The notes under the pieces: model-generated
Told to the model about the DNA's origin: nothing
Database searches by the model: none
The model's input: the letters and a program-made list of their open reading frames with translations, nothing else
Assembly: GCA_036266075.1 (NCBI GenBank)
Contig: DATANV010000021.1
Span: 1-16,644, forward strand
Direction of reading: 5' to 3'
DNA length: 16,644 nt
From: VRUE01 sp036266075
Lineage (GTDB): Bacteria; Actinomycetota; Thermoleophilia; Solirubrobacterales; 70-9
Made by a program: the position numbers and the translations under genes
Shown: positions 1-9,347 of the stretch, piece by piece
Position numbering within the stretch: position 1 is the first letter of the stretch
Layout of the letters: the number at the start of each line of letters is the position of its first letter

Positions 1-720
<720 letters not shown>

Positions 721-753
721 AGGGAGAATTTCTCTAGAACGTCGACCGGGCTC

Positions 754-775
754 CCCAGCGACACGTGTCGCTGGG
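754..775. repeat. Perfect 22-nt palindrome in the rRNA spacer
   Basis: CCCAGCGACAC at 754-764 is followed directly by its reverse complement GTGTCGCTGGG at 765-775. As RNA it gives a hairpin with a small internal loop. No T-run follows, so it is not a terminator. It probably acts as a structural or processing element just downstream of 16S. Confidence 0.8.
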
Positions 776-801
776 AACGCTGCTCAGTTTTGAGAGACCG
801 C

Positions 802-818
802 CGGTGGAGTCACCACCG
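802..818 (+). other. ITS hairpin
   Basis: CGGTGG (802-807) pairs with CCACCG (813-818) across a 5-nt loop. A second CGGTGG at 828-833 could compete for the same 3' arm. That second copy also lies in the 5' strand of the 23S processing stem, so alternative foldings are possible. Confidence 0.5.
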
Positions 819-824
819 CGTGTG

Positions 825-857
825 CCTCGGTGGACCTTGAAAACTGTACAAGGCCAA
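825..857 (+). other. 23S processing stem, 5' strand
   Basis: This segment pairs with 3943-3975 downstream of 23S. Paired positions sum to 4800 throughout. The core CTTGAAAACTGTACAAG (836-852) matches CTTGTGCAGTTTTCAAG (3948-3964) with one G-U wobble. Flanks extend the helix to about 33 pairs with one C-C mismatch (835/3965) and a few wobbles. Such helices loop out the 23S sequence and are the usual RNase III substrate in bacterial pre-rRNA; the cleavage itself is inferred. Confidence 0.85.
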
Positions 858-862
858 TAATA

Positions 863-886
863 AGAGCCCGCCGTCAGGTGGGCTCT
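863..886 (+). other. ITS hairpin upstream of 23S
   Basis: AGAGCCCGCC (863-872) pairs with GGTGGGCTCT (877-886) over the tetraloop GTCA: ten pairs including one G-U. It lies inside the loop closed by the 23S processing stem, so it probably folds early and helps pre-23S maturation. No U-tract follows. Confidence 0.7.
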
Positions 887-900
887 GGGTAATTTAATTA

Positions 901-927
901 CGACCTATACACGATGTGTACAGGTCG
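901..927 (+). other. ITS hairpin adjacent to the 23S 5' end
   Basis: CGACCTATACAC (901-912) pairs with GTGTACAGGTCG (916-927) with a 3-nt loop and one A-C mismatch. It ends a few bases before the mature 23S start, so it may define the final 5' trimming site. The role is inferred. Confidence 0.7.
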
Positions 928-932
928 CTCAC

Positions 933-3931
<2,999 letters not shown>

Positions 3932-3942
3932 ATAATTACTCT

Positions 3943-3975
3943 TTGGTCTTGTGCAGTTTTCAAGCTCCACCGGGG
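3943..3975 (+). other. 23S processing stem, 3' strand
   Basis: Complement of 825-857 (see that entry). It lies between the 23S 3' end and the 5S gene and makes up most of the 23S-5S spacer. Cleavage in this helix would separate pre-23S from pre-5S. Confidence 0.85.
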
Positions 3976-3990
3976 GCGGTCTCGTAAAAT

Positions 3991-4109
3991 TTCCGGTGGC
4001 GCATAGCGAGGGGGAAACACCTCTTCCCATTCCGAACAGAGCAGTTAAGCCCCTCAGCGCCGATGGTACTTGGAGGGCAACCTCCTGGGAGAGTAGGTCG
4101 CCGCCGGTT
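3991..4109 (+). rRNA. rrf: 5S ribosomal RNA
   Basis: About 119 nt, the usual size. The terminal helix is CCGGTGGC (3993-4000) pairing with GCCGCCGG near 4100-4107 with one G-U. The conserved loop segment CCCATTCCGAACAGAGCAGTT lies near 4026-4046, and the 3' half has the typical GGTACTTGGAGGGCAACCTCC hairpin. It is the last gene of the rRNA operon, about 59 nt after 23S. Confidence 0.96.
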
Positions 4110-4111
4110 CT

Positions 4112-5134
4112 TCATTCAGGGCCGCCCATATGGGCGGCCCTTTTTCTTGCCCTGCTCTGCTGGCGTATGGGGTTCTTATCGGTCGCGGAGTCGGCGAAGC
4201 GTTCGACGAGGGCGGCGGTTAGCGCCGGTCTCTCGACATTTGGCGAGTGTCCGGCACGCGCGATCAGCCTGGTCCTGGCGCCGATCGCAGCGTAGGCGGC
4301 AAGGGCTTCCTCGGGGTTGTAGATCTGCTCCTCGGCCCCGAAGATCGCCAGCACCGGTGTGCCCGTCTGGCGCAGGCGCGCATCGAGCGGCATAGCGTCG
4401 GTGTAGGCGTCTTCGGCCTCGGGCGACCCATCGTAAGCGCTGTAAGTGAGGTGCCGGAAGTCGTCGACGAAGGCGTCTGGGACGTCATAGCCGGGGGCGA
4501 AGGCGACGCCCAGCCCGTCCTTGATCGCAAAGTCCGGCGTGATCCGCCAGAGTGCCTCGCCGATCACCGGCGTGAAGGTCAGCGCGGCGGCGATCGGCAG
4601 GTCCGCACCGTAGCCGTCGTTTTCCGGGGCCTGATCGACAATCACGAGGCGGTCCACTAGCTCGGGCCGGGCTTCGGCCAAGGTAGTCGCGACGATCCCA
4701 CCAAGTGAGTGGCCCACTACCGTGGCACCCCGAACGCCCAGCCCCGCCAGGGCCTGCGCGACGAGCTCGGCCTGATTCTCCATCTCGTACCCCGAGTTCG
4801 GCTTTTCGGAGCCGCCGTGGCCGAGTAGGTCGAGGGCGACAACACGGTGACGCCGCGCGAGCAGCGGCATCATCCGATCCCACCAGTCGATCGCGCAGGT
4901 AAAGCAGTGGACCAGGACGATCGGTGGCGCCCTGCGCGGGCCACGTTCGACGACCTGCATTTCGCCGCCGGGAAGGTCGAGGATGCGCCCCCCGGCGATG
5001 GTCACTTCGGCGCCCTGCGTCTCGTTGTCGGTTAGGAGCGCGTTGAGGCCGAGCAGGACCGCGACCGCGGCCAATGCCGAGACCGCGATCTTCAAGCGCC
5101 TACGACTGGGTCGCGAAGCGGGCGATGGCGGCAT
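4112..5134 (-). CDS. Membrane-anchored alpha/beta hydrolase (paralogue A)
   Basis: Predicted alpha/beta-hydrolase-fold enzyme; substrate unknown. Counting from the ATG at 5134 (340 aa), an N-terminal basic stretch (RRR) precedes a hydrophobic segment at about 14-34, which looks like an uncleaved signal anchor and would place the enzyme outside the membrane. Then come VLVHCF (oxyanion-hole region, HC instead of the usual HG), the nucleophile elbow GHSLGG (Ser143), GAEEQI with Glu269 where most relatives have the catalytic Asp, and GHSPNV with the catalytic His296. The C-terminal tail is basic. Start choice is uncertain: a GTG at 5164 has a GAGGGG upstream but sits in a region whose codon pattern favours another frame. 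A TTG at 5095 would align best with the paralogue's start. The 3' end overlaps the rRNA terminator hairpin. Confidence 0.85.
   Translation of the reverse strand: MPPSPASRPSRRRLKIAVSALAAVAVLLGLNALLTDNETQGAEVTIAGGRILDLPGGEMQVVERGPRRAPPIVLVHCFTCAIDWWDRMMPLLARRHRVVALDLLGHGGSEKPNSGYEMENQAELVAQALAGLGVRGATVVGHSLGGIVATTLAEARPELVDRLVIVDQAPENDGYGADLPIAAALTFTPVIGEALWRITPDFAIKDGLGVAFAPGYDVPDAFVDDFRHLTYSAYDGSPEAEDAYTDAMPLDARLRQTGTPVLAIFGAEEQIYNPEEALAAYAAIGARTRLIARAGHSPNVERPALTAALVERFADSATDKNPIRQQSRARKRAAHMGGPE
4119..4148 (+). terminator. Intrinsic terminator of the rRNA operon
   Basis: GGGCCGCCCAT (4119-4129) is followed by its exact reverse complement ATGGGCGGCCC (4130-4140) and then TTTTTCTT (4141-4148). 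This is a strong rho-independent terminator 10 nt after 5S. The T-run is only on the + strand side, so it serves the rRNA operon and not the opposing gene. The hairpin lies within the last codons of the convergent hydrolase gene. Confidence 0.93.
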
Positions 5135-5297
5135 TCCAGGAGCCGGTGCTGCGCATCGCGCCACCTCGACGACGCCCCTCGCAGGGCTGCGGCTGCCCGA
5201 CGGGCTCGAGGCCGTACTCGCCGAGGGTGGCGAAGTCGATCACCAGGTCGGCAGCGTCCGCCGCCCGAGTGCTGAAGGTCTTTCTCGTATCGAACAT
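5100..5297 (-). CDS. Small hypothetical protein (65 aa) between the two hydrolases
   Basis: I do not recognise this protein. It starts MFDTRKTFSTRAADAADLVI and ends with FATQS; no membrane segment or signal is evident. In its favour, nearly every codon from about residue 8 to the stop ends in G or C, as in the surrounding real genes, and TAGAGT sits 7 nt before the ATG, a spacing typical of leaderless actinobacterial starts. It begins 10 bp after the stop of hydrolase B and runs 35 nt into hydrolase A (65 nt if that gene starts at GTG 5164). In the overlap its frame has far higher third-position G+C than the hydrolase frame. It could be co-transcribed with both hydrolases. It could also be a remnant of a larger gene. 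Confidence 0.5.
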   Translation of the reverse strand: MFDTRKTFSTRAADAADLVIDFATLGEYGLEPVGQPQPCEGRRRGGAMRSTGSWNAAIARFATQS

Positions 5298-5304
5298 GGG
5301 TTCG

Positions 5305-5310
5305 ACTCTA
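5305..5310 (-). promoter_or_regulatory. Possible -10 element (TAGAGT) for the small ORF
   Basis: On the minus strand TAGAGT (TANNNT) is followed by 7 nt and the ATG at 5297, so a transcript could begin at or next to the start codon. It overlaps the stop codon of the upstream hydrolase. No -35 match and no Shine-Dalgarno sequence is visible. Weak evidence. Confidence 0.25.
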
Positions 5311-6336
5311 GGAATGCCCTCGGACGGCTTCCCGTTTCTGCACGGCTTGTTGCACGCGGCCCCTCGAAGCGGCCTCATCTTTGGCCTGGGAACTGGCTTT
5401 GCTTGCTTCCGCCGATCTATCGAAGGCAAGCACCAGCGCCGCCGTCTCGGCCGGCTTCTCGACGTTCGGCGAGTGCCCGGCACCCTGGATCAGGTGCGTC
5501 TCCGTGCCCGGGTAGACGCGTCGGTATTCGGCGAGGCGGGCGGGCGGTTCGTCGATGATCTGCTCCTCGGCGCCCATAATCACCATCAACGGCTTGCCGC
5601 TCTCCTTCATGCGCCGGTCGAGACCCTCTTCCTTGCTGTAGTCCTCGGAGTCGCGGGCCGAGCGGTTGTAGGCGTCGTAGGTCATCTCGTTGACGTTTTC
5701 GACGAAGGCATCTGGAACGTCGAAGCCGGGTGCGAAGGCGACCTCGAGGCCCTTGCGGGTGGCGAAGTCGGGCTTGATCCGCCACAGCGCCTCGCCGACC
5801 ACCGGCACGAAGACCAGCTTGGCGAGCAGCCCGAGGTCGCTCTTTTCATGGTTGGGCGGCGTGTCGACGATGACCACCCGTTCGACGAGCTGCGGCGACC
5901 GTTCGGCCAAGGCCGTCACGACAGCGCCGCCGAGCGAGTGCCCGACCACCTCGGCATCGGTCACGTCGAGCCGGCCCAGTGCCTGGGCGACTAGGTCCGC
6001 CTGGTCGGGAATCGAGTAGCCCGAGGCCGGCTTCTCGGAACCGCCGTGGCCGAGCAGATCGACGGCGACGACCCGGTGGCTCCGGGCGAGCAGCGGCATC
6101 ATCCCGTCCCACCAGTCGATCGCACAGGTGAAGCAGTGGACGAGGACGATAGGCGGCGCGGCGCGGGGGCCGCGGTCGACGACCAGCATTTCGCCCCCCG
6201 GCAGCTTCAGGATGCGTCCGCCTGGCTCGTTCACGGTCGCCGACTTGGTTTCGCTGCCGACCACCGCGTAATTGACCGCCACCAGGACGGCCAGTGCCAC
6301 GAGCACGCCAATCAGAATCTTCCAGCCGCGTCGCAT
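5308..6336 (-). CDS. Membrane-anchored alpha/beta hydrolase (paralogue B)
   Basis: 342-aa alpha/beta hydrolase, very similar along its whole catalytic domain to the gene at 4112-5134; the pair is a tandem duplication. It starts MRRGWKI at an ATG and has a hydrophobic anchor at about 7-26. Motifs: VLVHCF (His67-Cys68), GHSLGG with nucleophile Ser134, GAEEQI with Glu258 at the position where Asp is usual, and GHSPNV with His288. Residues 305-342 form a charged, Ala/Lys/Arg-rich tail not needed for the fold. No good Shine-Dalgarno precedes the ATG. The gene is divergent from murA with only 24 bp between starts, so the two promoters must lie in each other's transcribed region or be leaderless. 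The family includes esterases, lactonases, epoxide hydrolases and dehalogenases; the sequence does not say which. Confidence 0.88.
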   Translation of the reverse strand: MRRGWKILIGVLVALAVLVAVNYAVVGSETKSATVNEPGGRILKLPGGEMLVVDRGPRAAPPIVLVHCFTCAIDWWDGMMPLLARSHRVVAVDLLGHGGSEKPASGYSIPDQADLVAQALGRLDVTDAEVVGHSLGGAVVTALAERSPQLVERVVIVDTPPNHEKSDLGLLAKLVFVPVVGEALWRIKPDFATRKGLEVAFAPGFDVPDAFVENVNEMTYDAYNRSARDSEDYSKEEGLDRRMKESGKPLMVIMGAEEQIIDEPPARLAEYRRVYPGTETHLIQGAGHSPNVEKPAETAALVLAFDRSAEASKASSQAKDEAASRGRVQQAVQKREAVRGHS

Positions 6337-6344
6337 TGGGCCGT

Positions 6345-6350
6345 TACCCT
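6345..6350 (+). promoter_or_regulatory. Possible -10 element (TACCCT) of murA
   Basis: TACCCT fits TANNNT and ends 10 nt before the murA ATG. This predicts a transcript starting about 0-4 nt before the start codon, in keeping with the lack of any Shine-Dalgarno sequence there. No convincing -35 is seen, and the upstream part would lie within the divergent hydrolase gene. Tentative. Confidence 0.3.
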
Positions 6351-6360
6351 AGCCGCAACG

Positions 6361-7659
6361 ATGGAGAAATTCGTCATCAACGGAGGCGTGCCGCTCTCGG
6401 GCGAGCTGACGGTCGCCGGAAACAAGAACGCGGCGCTGCCGATCCTCGCCGCCTGCCTGCTCACCGAGGAGGAGCTGCTGCTGCACCGGGTGCCGCGGAT
6501 CCGCGATACCGAGGCTCAAATCGCACTGCTCGAGGGTCTCGGCGTCGAGGCCGCGTGGGTGGCTGACAACAGCCTGCGACTCTGTGCCGCCGGCATCTCC
6601 GAGGTGGCTGTAGATGAGGACCTCTCGGAAAAGATTCGCGCCTCGTTCCTGCTGGCGGGGCCGCTGCTGGCTCGCTTCGGCGAGGCACGCATGCCGCCCC
6701 CCGGTGGCGACTTCATCGGTCGCCGCCGCCTCGACGCCCACCTCGACGCCTTCGCCGACCTGGGCGCGGAGGTCGCCGGCGATCGCTGGATCGAGCTGAC
6801 GGCCCCGTCCGGCGGCCTGCGCCCCTGTGCGATCTTCATGGACGAGCCCTCGGTGATGGGCACCGAGAACGCGCTGATGGCGGCGGCGCTGACGCCGGGC
6901 CCGACGACGATCTCCAACGCCGCCTGCGAGCCCCACGTCCAGGACCTGGCACGACTGTTGACCAGCATGGGCGCCGAGGTGGGCGGCATCGGCTCCAACG
7001 TGATGACGGTCAACGGCCGCGACAAGCTCGCCGGGGCGGAGCACACGATCTCCCCAGACCACATCGAGGTCGGCAGCTTCATGGCGCTCGCGGCTGCGAC
7101 CGGCGGCGAGATTCGCATTCGCGGCGCAGCGCCGGAGGACCTGCTGACGGTGCGACGCCAGTTCCGCCGCCTCGGCCTCGAGTCGCGGTGCGACGGAGAG
7201 GACGTGATCGTCCCGCCGGAGCAGCGCCTGCGAGTAAAAGCCGACCTCGGCGACGCGATCCCAAAGATCGAGGACGGGCCGTGGCCCGCCTTCCCGGCCG
7301 ATCTCACCTCCATCGCCCTGGCGCTCGCCACCCAGGCGGACGGCGAGGTGCTGATCTTCGAGAAGATGTTCGAGAACCGTCTTTTCTTCGTCGACAAGCT
7401 GGTCGCGATGGGCGCTCGGATCACGCTTTGCGATCCCCACAGGGCGATCGTCAGCGGTCCGAGCCGGCTTCACGGCGAACGCGTCGAGAGCCCGGACATC
7501 CGCGCCGGAATGGCGATCCTCATCGCCGCCCTGGCCGCCGACGGCGTCTCGGAGATCGGCAACATCCGCCAGATCGACCGCGGCTACGAGGCGATCGACG
7601 AGCGCCTGCGCGGCCTCGGCGCCCACATTGAACGGGTCTCTGCGGAGATCCCCGCATAG
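6361..7659 (+). CDS. murA: UDP-N-acetylglucosamine 1-carboxyvinyltransferase (MurA), Asp-type active site
   Basis: Cytoplasmic enzyme that transfers enolpyruvate from PEP to UDP-GlcNAc, the first committed step of peptidoglycan synthesis. 432 aa, normal family length. The N-terminal GNKNAALPIL carries Lys22 and Asn23. The active-site loop reads PGGDFIGRRR, so Asp117 replaces the catalytic Cys (Cys115 in E. coli). Arg122 aligns with Arg120, FPADLTSIAL contains the conserved Asp314, and IRAGMAILIAAL contains Arg381. In known MurA proteins, Cys-to-Asp at this site keeps activity and blocks fosfomycin alkylation, so resistance is predicted. The start is the ATG before MEKFVINGG; the reading frame is open further upstream, but that part is antisense to the hydrolase gene. 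It is the first gene of the + strand run that continues into his genes 36 bp later. Confidence 0.95.
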   Translation: MEKFVINGGVPLSGELTVAGNKNAALPILAACLLTEEELLLHRVPRIRDTEAQIALLEGLGVEAAWVADNSLRLCAAGISEVAVDEDLSEKIRASFLLAGPLLARFGEARMPPPGGDFIGRRRLDAHLDAFADLGAEVAGDRWIELTAPSGGLRPCAIFMDEPSVMGTENALMAAALTPGPTTISNAACEPHVQDLARLLTSMGAEVGGIGSNVMTVNGRDKLAGAEHTISPDHIEVGSFMALAAATGGEIRIRGAAPEDLLTVRRQFRRLGLESRCDGEDVIVPPEQRLRVKADLGDAIPKIEDGPWPAFPADLTSIALALATQADGEVLIFEKMFENRLFFVDKLVAMGARITLCDPHRAIVSGPSRLHGERVESPDIRAGMAILIAALAADGVSEIGNIRQIDRGYEAIDERLRGLGAHIERVSAEIPA

Positions 7660-7682
7660 CAGGGCTTCAGCCCCCGCTCTCG

Positions 7683-7688
7683 TAAGGT
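7683..7688 (+). promoter_or_regulatory. TAAGGT ahead of hisZ: Shine-Dalgarno or leaderless -10
   Basis: TAAGGT ends 7 nt before the hisZ ATG. AAGG can pair with the 16S 3' end as a short ribosome binding site. The same hexamer fits TANNNT at a leaderless distance. The two readings cannot be separated from sequence alone. Confidence 0.3.
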
Positions 7689-7695
7689 CCGGCGG

Positions 7696-8670
7696 ATGAT
7701 CCACCCGATTCCGCCAGGCACCCGGGACGTCCTGCCCGAGGAGATGCGCGAGCTGCGCCGCCTGCGCGGCGCGCTGCTCGAGGTCTTCGAGGGGCGGGGC
7801 TACGGCGAGGTCACGACGCCGACGATCGAGTACGACGAGGTGCTCGCCAGGGGCGATGGCCGCACCGCCGACTCCGCCTACCGCTTCTTCGACGAGCGCG
7901 GCGACCTGCTGGCGCTGCGCTCCGACATGACCGTGCCGATCGCCCGCCTGGTCGCCTCGCGCTTCGCCGATGCCGCGCCGCCGTTTCGGCTCTGCTATTT
8001 CGCCAACGCCTTCCGTGCCGTGCGGCCGCAGCGCGGCCAGATGCGCGAGTTCGCCCAGGCCGGTGTCGAGCTGATCGGCACACCGGCGCCGGCGGGAACC
8101 GCCGAGGTGATTGAGGTTCTCGACGCCGCGCTCGCCTCCGTCGGCCTGGACCGGGCCGTGATCGGCCTCGGCGACGCCGACCTCTTCCGCCAGCTGCTCG
8201 CCGAGTACGGGGTGGGGGAAGAGGCTCGGGACTCGATTCTCGCGCGGCTGGCGACGCACGATCTCGTCGGCCTGGAGCAGGAGCTGGCCGGCGCCGGGAT
8301 CGGCGAGGAACGGGTCGCCACCTGTGTCGCCCTCTCGCAGATGCGCGGCGGCCGCGAGGTCCTCGAGCAGGCGCGCTCCCTGGGCGGCGAAGCGGTCGAG
8401 CGGGCGACGGCGCGACTCGGCGAGACCCTGGAGGCGCTCGAACAGCGCGGCGCCAGCGGCCGCGTGCGGCTCGACCTCGGCCTGCTGCGCGACCTCGGCT
8501 ACTACAGCGGCGCGATCCTCGAGGTCTACGACCCGGCCCTCGGCCACGTGCTCGGCGGCGGCGGTCGCTACGACGGCTTGCTGAAGCGCTTCGGGGTCGA
8601 CCGGCCGGCGGCGGGTTTCGCCCTCTACCTAGAGCGGCTGCACGTCGCCCAGATGGAGGAGGAGCGGTGA
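7696..8670 (+). CDS. hisZ: ATP phosphoribosyltransferase regulatory subunit HisZ
   Basis: HisRS-like paralogue that has no tRNA-charging role; it complexes with short-form HisG to make ATP phosphoribosyltransferase, the first enzyme of histidine synthesis, and carries histidine feedback control. 324 aa. Class II synthetase-type motifs are present: GYGEVTTPTIEYDEV (35-49), an FRLCYFANAFR motif-2 region, and LGGGGRYDGLL near the C-terminus. The anticodon-binding domain of true HisRS is absent. The downstream partner is a short HisG, which fits. The start ATG follows TAAGGT by 7 nt. The stop overlaps the hisG start by four bases (GTGA). Confidence 0.93.
   Translation: MIHPIPPGTRDVLPEEMRELRRLRGALLEVFEGRGYGEVTTPTIEYDEVLARGDGRTADSAYRFFDERGDLLALRSDMTVPIARLVASRFADAAPPFRLCYFANAFRAVRPQRGQMREFAQAGVELIGTPAPAGTAEVIEVLDAALASVGLDRAVIGLGDADLFRQLLAEYGVGEEARDSILARLATHDLVGLEQELAGAGIGEERVATCVALSQMRGGREVLEQARSLGGEAVERATARLGETLEALEQRGASGRVRLDLGLLRDLGYYSGAILEVYDPALGHVLGGGGRYDGLLKRFGVDRPAAGFALYLERLHVAQMEEER
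8655..8664 (+). promoter_or_regulatory. Strong Shine-Dalgarno for hisG
   Basis: The purine run GGAGGAGGAG lies just before the GTG at 8667 at normal spacing. It sits inside the end of hisZ and decides the hisG start. It supports translational coupling of the two partner subunits. Confidence 0.75.
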
Positions 8671-9347
8671 ACGTCGAAGTCGCCGCCCCGGTGCAGGCCA
8701 AGACCGACGGGCCGCTGAAGCTGGCGGTGCCGCGCGGCGCCCTGCTCGACGGCACCCTGGACCTGCTCGATGCCGCCGGCATCGACACCGCCGCCGTGCG
8801 GGGCGCGTCGCGGGCGCTGATCTTCCCGGGCGAGCAGATCTCGCTGGTCACGATGCGCCCCTCCGACGTGCCCACCTACGTCGAGGCCGGCGCCGCCGAC
8901 GTCGGCATCACCGGCAAGGACGTGCTGCTCGAGCAGTCCGATCGCATGGTCTACGAGCTGCTCGACCTGGGCTACGGTCGCTGCCGCATGGTCCTCGCCG
9001 GCCGTAAGGGCGATGAGCGCCTCGGCGAGGCGCAGCGGCGGCTGGGCATGATGCGCATCGCGACCAAGTACCCGCGCATCGCCGAACGTCACTTCGAGGC
9101 GACGGGGCGGCAGGTCGAGGCGATCGAGGTCAAGGGCTCGGTCGAGCTGGCGCCGCTGATCGGCCTCGCCGACGGCATCGTCGACCTTGTCGCCACCGGC
9201 CGCACGTTGGAGGAGAACGACCTCGAGGTGCGCGAGGAGATCGTCGAGTGCACGGCGCGCTTCGTCGCCAACCGCGTCGCCCACAAGCTGCGCGCAGCAG
9301 AGATCGACGAGCTAACCGAGCGGCTGCGCGAGGCGGCGGCCCGGTGA
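8667..9347 (+). CDS. hisG: ATP phosphoribosyltransferase catalytic subunit, short form (HisG_S)
   Basis: Joins ATP and PRPP to give phosphoribosyl-ATP, the first step of histidine synthesis. 226 aa, the short form that lacks the C-terminal ACT-like regulatory domain and needs HisZ. Motifs: LKLAVPRGAL (18-27), GITGKDVLL (80-88) and the PRPP-binding signature region ADGIVDLVATGRTLEEN (168-184). About 15 residues precede the usual start of the fold. GTG start with four-base overlap to hisZ and a strong ribosome binding site; the end overlaps hisD by GTGA. Confidence 0.95.
   Translation: MNVEVAAPVQAKTDGPLKLAVPRGALLDGTLDLLDAAGIDTAAVRGASRALIFPGEQISLVTMRPSDVPTYVEAGAADVGITGKDVLLEQSDRMVYELLDLGYGRCRMVLAGRKGDERLGEAQRRLGMMRIATKYPRIAERHFEATGRQVEAIEVKGSVELAPLIGLADGIVDLVATGRTLEENDLEVREEIVECTARFVANRVAHKLRAAEIDELTERLREAAAR

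Larger units (their letters stand above)
721..932 (+). other. 16S-23S internal transcribed spacer, no tRNA
   Basis: Spacer of about 212 nt between 16S and 23S. No tRNA-Ile or tRNA-Ala cloverleaf or T-loop GGTTCGAATCC-like motif is present, unlike the spacers of many bacteria. It holds several hairpins (listed separately), an antiterminator-like segment TGCTCAGTTTTGAGAGACC at 781-799, and the 5' strand of the 23S processing stem (825-857). The boxA-like reading of 781-799 is tentative. The spacer likely directs pre-rRNA folding and RNase processing. Confidence 0.85.

Noticed and set aside
721..932. tRNA-Ile or tRNA-Ala in the rRNA spacer
   Set aside because: No cloverleaf, no T-loop motif and too little room beside the identified hairpins.
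7663..7674. GGGC-TTCA-GCCC hairpin after murA as a terminator
   Set aside because: Only four pairs and no T-run; more likely chance, and murA probably reads through into hisZ.
6349..8547. 732-codon open frame on the minus strand
   Set aside because: Antisense to murA and hisZ, which have clear family motifs. Such long shadow frames are common in high-G+C DNA; its residues show no domain pattern.
7696..8670. Histidyl-tRNA synthetase
   Set aside because: The anticodon-binding domain is missing and the gene is fused by overlap to a short-form hisG, so it is HisZ.
7811..8875. 354-codon minus-strand open frame
   Set aside because: Extremely Arg/Ala/Pro/Ser-rich shadow opposite hisZ and hisG.
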